A stretch of DNA of 8,612 nucleotides from the NCBI GenBank assembly GCA_034189755.1, contig JAXIHJ010000115.1, positions 1-8,612 on the forward strand, in the 5' to 3' direction. The DNA comes from JAXIHJ01 sp034189755. Lineage in GTDB: Bacteria; Planctomycetota; Phycisphaerae; SM23-33. The number at the start of each line of letters is the position of its first letter. Positions within the stretch are counted from its first letter, which is position 1. Made by a program: the position numbers and the translations under genes. Below are positions 6,380 through 8,612 of this stretch, piece by piece. A model generated the notes under the pieces. It was not told where the DNA came from and did no database searches. It worked only from the letters and a program-made list of their open reading frames with translations.

Positions 6380-8311
6380 TTACTCTTTTACCTCGTACTC
6401 GGCGTCGATGACGTCGTCGCCGCCTTTATCATCTTTTTTCTGCTCGTCTTTCGGCGGCTCAGCGCCGGCTTGTCCGCCGGTGGCCTGGGCCTGCTGAGCT
6501 GCGTCTTTGTACATGACCTCGGCTACCTTGTGAGAGCTTTGCTCGAGGCTGGAGATAGCCCTGCGGATGGCCTCGGCGTCGTCGCCTTTCAAGGCCTCAC
6601 GCAGCGACGAAACCGCCGACTCGATATTGCTGCGGTCCTCGGCGGAAATTTTCTCGCCCTGTTCCTTGAGCATCTTCTCGATGTTGTAAGCCATCGCGTC
6701 GCCCTGGTTTTTGAGGTCCACCAGTTCTCGACGCTTCTTATCCTCCTCAACGTGTGTCTCTGCGTCAGCCTTCATCTTCTCAACCTCTTCGCCGCTCAAG
6801 CCGGAGGAGCCTTTGATTTCGATGGACTGCTCCTTGCCGGTGGCCATGTCCTTGGCCGAAACATTCAGGATGCCGTTGGCGTCGATGTTGAAGGCTACTT
6901 CAATCTGCGGCATGCCTCGCGAGGCGGGCGGAATGCCCGTAAGGTTGAACCGACCGAGTGTGCGGTTGTCGCCGGCGAATTCTCGCTCGCCCTGAAGCAC
7001 GTGGATGGTTACCTCGGTCTGGTTGTCAGCCGCTGTCGAGAAGGTTTCTTTCTTCTCCGTCGGGATGGTGGTGTTCCGCTCGATGAGCTTGGTCATCACG
7101 CTACCGAGCGTCTCGACGCCCAGCGACAGCGGAGTAACGTCCAGCAGCACCATTTGCTCCTCGACCTCGCCGGCCAGGATCGCACCCTGAATGGCCGCCC
7201 CGATCGCCACGACCTCATCAGGATTAACGGATTGGTTCGGGTCCTTGCCAAATATCTCCTTGGTAATCCGGCGAACCTTCGGAATGCGCGTCGAGCCACC
7301 GACAAGCACGATCTCGTCGACGCCGTCGGCCGAGAGCTTGGCGTCCGAAAGCGCCTGCTTGCAAGGCCCGATCAGCCGATTGAAGATCGGTTCGCCAAGC
7401 TGCTCGAACTTCGCACGCGTAAGCGTTTGGGTCAGGTGCTTTGGGCCTTCCGCGGTGGCGGTGATAAACGGCAGGTTGACGTTCGCCTCCATTGCGGTGG
7501 ATAACTCGCACTTGGCCTTCTCAGCCGCTTCCTTGAGACGTTGAAGCGCCATGGCGTCCTTGCGGAGGTCGATGCCCTCGGTTTTCTTGAACTCGTCAGC
7601 GAGGTAGTTGATAAGGCGTTCGTCCAGATCGTCGCCGCCGAGGTGCGTATCACCATTGGTCGCGAGTACCTCGAAGACGTTGTCGCCGATGTCCAGAATC
7701 GAGACGTCGAACGTACCGCCGCCGAAGTCGAAGACGGCAACCTTCTCGTTCTTTTTTCCGCCCAGGCCATATGCCAGTGCCGCTGCCGTCGGCTCGTTGA
7801 TGATCCGCTCGACCTTCAGTCCGGCGATCTCGCCGGCCTCTTTGGTGGCGGTACGCTGCGAGTCGTTAAAGTACGCTGGAACTGTTATGACGGCACGCTC
7901 CACCGCCTCACCAAGATAGTCCTCAGCCGTCTTCTTCAGGTCCTGAAGGACCATCGCAGAGACCTCCTGAGGGGTGTAGTCCTTGCCGTGCGCGTGTAGC
8001 TTGACCAGCTCTTCCGGTGAGCCGACCACACCGTAAGGCACCTGCTTTTCTTCCTCAGCTACCTCGTTGTGACGTCGGCCCATGAACCGCTTAATGGAAT
8101 AGATGGTGTTCTTGGGGTTGGTCACCTGCTGATGGCGTGCCGGCTGGCCCACCAGGCGCTCGGACTTGTCGGTAAAGGCCACCACCGACGGGGTCAACCG
8201 CATGCCCTGCTGGTTAATAAGCACTTTCGGCGTGGCGCCTTCCATCACAGCAACCACGCTGTTGGTCGTCCCCAGGTCAACGCCGATGATCTTGTTTGAA
8301 GTCTTGGCCAT
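6380..8311 (-). CDS. dnaK: Molecular chaperone DnaK (Hsp70)
   Basis: ATP-driven chaperone that binds exposed hydrophobic segments of unfolded proteins in the cytoplasm, working with DnaJ and GrpE (neither gene is in the window). The start at 8311 gives MAKTSNKIIGVDLGTTNSVV, the usual N-terminus, and 643 residues, close to E. coli DnaK (638). An ATG at 8368 would add 19 residues of no known function; AAAGG abuts it directly, too close for a normal ribosome site, while the 8311 ATG also has only a weak one. Visible motifs are phosphate 1 IGVDLGTTNS (9-18), ERAVITVPAYFNDSQR (138-153), DFGGGTFDVS (195-204), VLVGGSTRIPKVRR (adenosine region), the interdomain linker VLLDVTPLSLG near residue 390, and the substrate-binding domain. 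The C-terminal tail is Gln/Gly/Lys-rich and ends GGDDVIDAEYEVKE, the usual acidic end. No truncation or missing key residue. Likely regulation is discussed with the upstream promoter. Confidence 0.98.
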   Translation of the reverse strand: MAKTSNKIIGVDLGTTNSVVAVMEGATPKVLINQQGMRLTPSVVAFTDKSERLVGQPARHQQVTNPKNTIYSIKRFMGRRHNEVAEEEKQVPYGVVGSPEELVKLHAHGKDYTPQEVSAMVLQDLKKTAEDYLGEAVERAVITVPAYFNDSQRTATKEAGEIAGLKVERIINEPTAAALAYGLGGKKNEKVAVFDFGGGTFDVSILDIGDNVFEVLATNGDTHLGGDDLDERLINYLADEFKKTEGIDLRKDAMALQRLKEAAEKAKCELSTAMEANVNLPFITATAEGPKHLTQTLTRAKFEQLGEPIFNRLIGPCKQALSDAKLSADGVDEIVLVGGSTRIPKVRRITKEIFGKDPNQSVNPDEVVAIGAAIQGAILAGEVEEQMVLLDVTPLSLGVETLGSVMTKLIERNTTIPTEKKETFSTAADNQTEVTIHVLQGEREFAGDNRTLGRFNLTGIPPASRGMPQIEVAFNIDANGILNVSAKDMATGKEQSIEIKGSSGLSGEEVEKMKADAETHVEEDKKRRELVDLKNQGDAMAYNIEKMLKEQGEKISAEDRSNIESAVSSLREALKGDDAEAIRRAISSLEQSSHKVAEVMYKDAAQQAQATGGQAGAEPPKDEQKKDDKGGDDVIDAEYEVKE

Positions 8312-8380
8312 AGCTCTGCTCACTCTTTTTGGGTTTTTGTTCAGATCAGTCGCTGCGTTTGCTGTCATCCTTTCGCCAAG

Positions 8381-8414
8381 TCCCGTCCGCTTGATTGCCC
8401 GCGGCTGGACGGAA
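8381..8414 (-). promoter_or_regulatory. Possible stem-loop in the dnaK 5' leader
   Basis: On the minus strand TTCCGTCC (8414-8407) can pair with GGACGGGA (8388-8381) over 8 bp, with one G-U pair. The 18-nt loop itself contains GCC-gcg-GGC, a 3-bp mini-stem. No T-run follows, so it is not an intrinsic terminator. It would lie near the 5' end of a transcript from the predicted sigma-54 start (about 8423), some 70 nt before the preferred start codon. A role in mRNA stability or temperature sensing is speculative. Confidence 0.35.
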
Positions 8415-8433
8415 ACCCGCGTACCTTTAGAAG

Positions 8434-8449
8434 AGCAATCGCCGTGCCA
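8434..8449 (-). promoter_or_regulatory. Sigma-54 (-24/-12) promoter candidate upstream of dnaK
   Basis: Read on the minus strand the site is TGGCACG-N4-TTGCT, matching all specified bases of the TGGCACG-N4-TTGCW core. GG (-24) and GC (-12) are correctly spaced. It points toward dnaK and lies in the intergenic region, with a predicted transcript start near 8423, about 112 nt before the ATG at 8311. A second TGGCACG (8504-8510, minus) lacks a -12 element. No enhancer-binding-protein site could be identified, because much of the upstream DNA is coding or outside the window. Confidence 0.6.
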
Positions 8450-8491
8450 CAGTCATAACTCATTGAAAATAAAAACCTTAAGCCAAACGCC

Positions 8492-8612
8492 TTATTTGAA
8501 AAACGTGCCAAATTTGCAATCTTTCATCAAATCGATGGCCGCTTTGGCAGTGATGCCGCCCTCATGCAGAAACGGCTTCCAGCTTATTTTTTCAGTGGAG
8601 CCGCAAAGACCT
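8492..8612 (-). CDS. C-terminal end of an unrecognised protein, 5' partial
   Basis: On the minus strand a frame is open from the right window edge to the TAA at 8494-8492, giving 39 residues that begin GLCGSTEKIS and end KDCKFGTFFK. The composition is protein-like: a Trp, two Cys, and an amphipathic stretch GITAKAAIDLMKDC that suggests a C-terminal helix. I do not recognise the family from this fragment. It is in the same direction as dnaK, with a 180-nt gap that holds the sigma-54-like site, so dnaK probably has its own promoter. The short length means a chance open frame cannot be excluded. A T-rich stretch follows the stop, but the only hairpin before it is 4 bp. Confidence 0.5.
   Translation of the reverse strand, partial: GLCGSTEKISWKPFLHEGGITAKAAIDLMKDCKFGTFFK

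Noticed and set aside
6470..7504. 344-codon open frame on the plus strand opposite dnaK
   Set aside because: dnaK on the other strand is certain, and long antisense frames opposite dnaK are a known by-product of its codon use. The frame has no recognisable domain.
8454..8482. Sigma-70 promoter TTAAGG-N17-TTATGA upstream of dnaK (minus)
   Set aside because: The spacing is right but both hexamers match the consensus poorly.
8312..8491. CIRCE (HrcA) operator or sigma-32 promoter upstream of dnaK
   Set aside because: GAGTG occurs near the start codon, but there is no TTAGCACTC partner at the right spacing. No CTTGAA/CCCCAT-like pair was seen.
8460..8494. Intrinsic terminator after the right-edge gene
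   Set aside because: A T-rich stretch is present on the minus strand, but the preceding TAAG/CTTA hairpin is only 4 bp and AT-rich.

Overview
The window looks like a piece of ordinary chromosome from a GC-rich bacterium, most likely a member of the Planctomycetota (Phycisphaerae-like). The basis is indirect: a membrane protein made of zinc ribbons, one transmembrane helix and a Pro-rich linker, a planctomycete-style APH-fold phosphotransferase, and weak or absent Shine-Dalgarno sequences before several genes. No rRNA, tRNA, mobile element, CRISPR array or defence system was seen.

Layout. (1) 1-1513 (+): glutamine-dependent NAD+ synthetase NadE, cut at its 5' end by the window edge. (2) 1515-2945 (+): a membrane-anchored protein with two cytoplasmic zinc ribbons, starting one base after the nadE stop and probably translationally coupled to it. 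(3) 2998-4218 (-): a class I glycerate kinase, convergent with gene 2. (4) 4219-4328: a divergent intergenic region with a near-consensus sigma-70 promoter that fires rightward. (5) 4329-5366 (+): an APH/choline-kinase-fold phosphotransferase of unknown substrate. (6) 5442-6317 (-): a predicted lipoprotein with an alpha/beta-hydrolase fold, convergent with gene 5 and downstream of dnaK. (7) 6380-8311 (-): the chaperone DnaK. (8) 8312-8491: the dnaK upstream region, with a perfect match to the sigma-54 -24/-12 consensus and a possible 5'-UTR hairpin. (9) 8492-8612 (-): the C-terminal end of an unrecognised gene running off the right edge.

The genes do not form one pathway. NadE (NAD+ supply), glycerate kinase (entry of glycerate into lower glycolysis) and DnaK (protein folding) are housekeeping functions. 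The three poorly characterised genes (zinc-ribbon membrane protein, phosphotransferase, lipoprotein hydrolase) are the accessory part. The observation most worth checking is the sigma-54 consensus upstream of dnaK, an unusual way to control this gene. Other points of note are two short intergenic repeats, an apparent in-frame insertion in the glycerate kinase, and the coupling of nadE to the zinc-ribbon protein. I found no convincing new multi-gene system.
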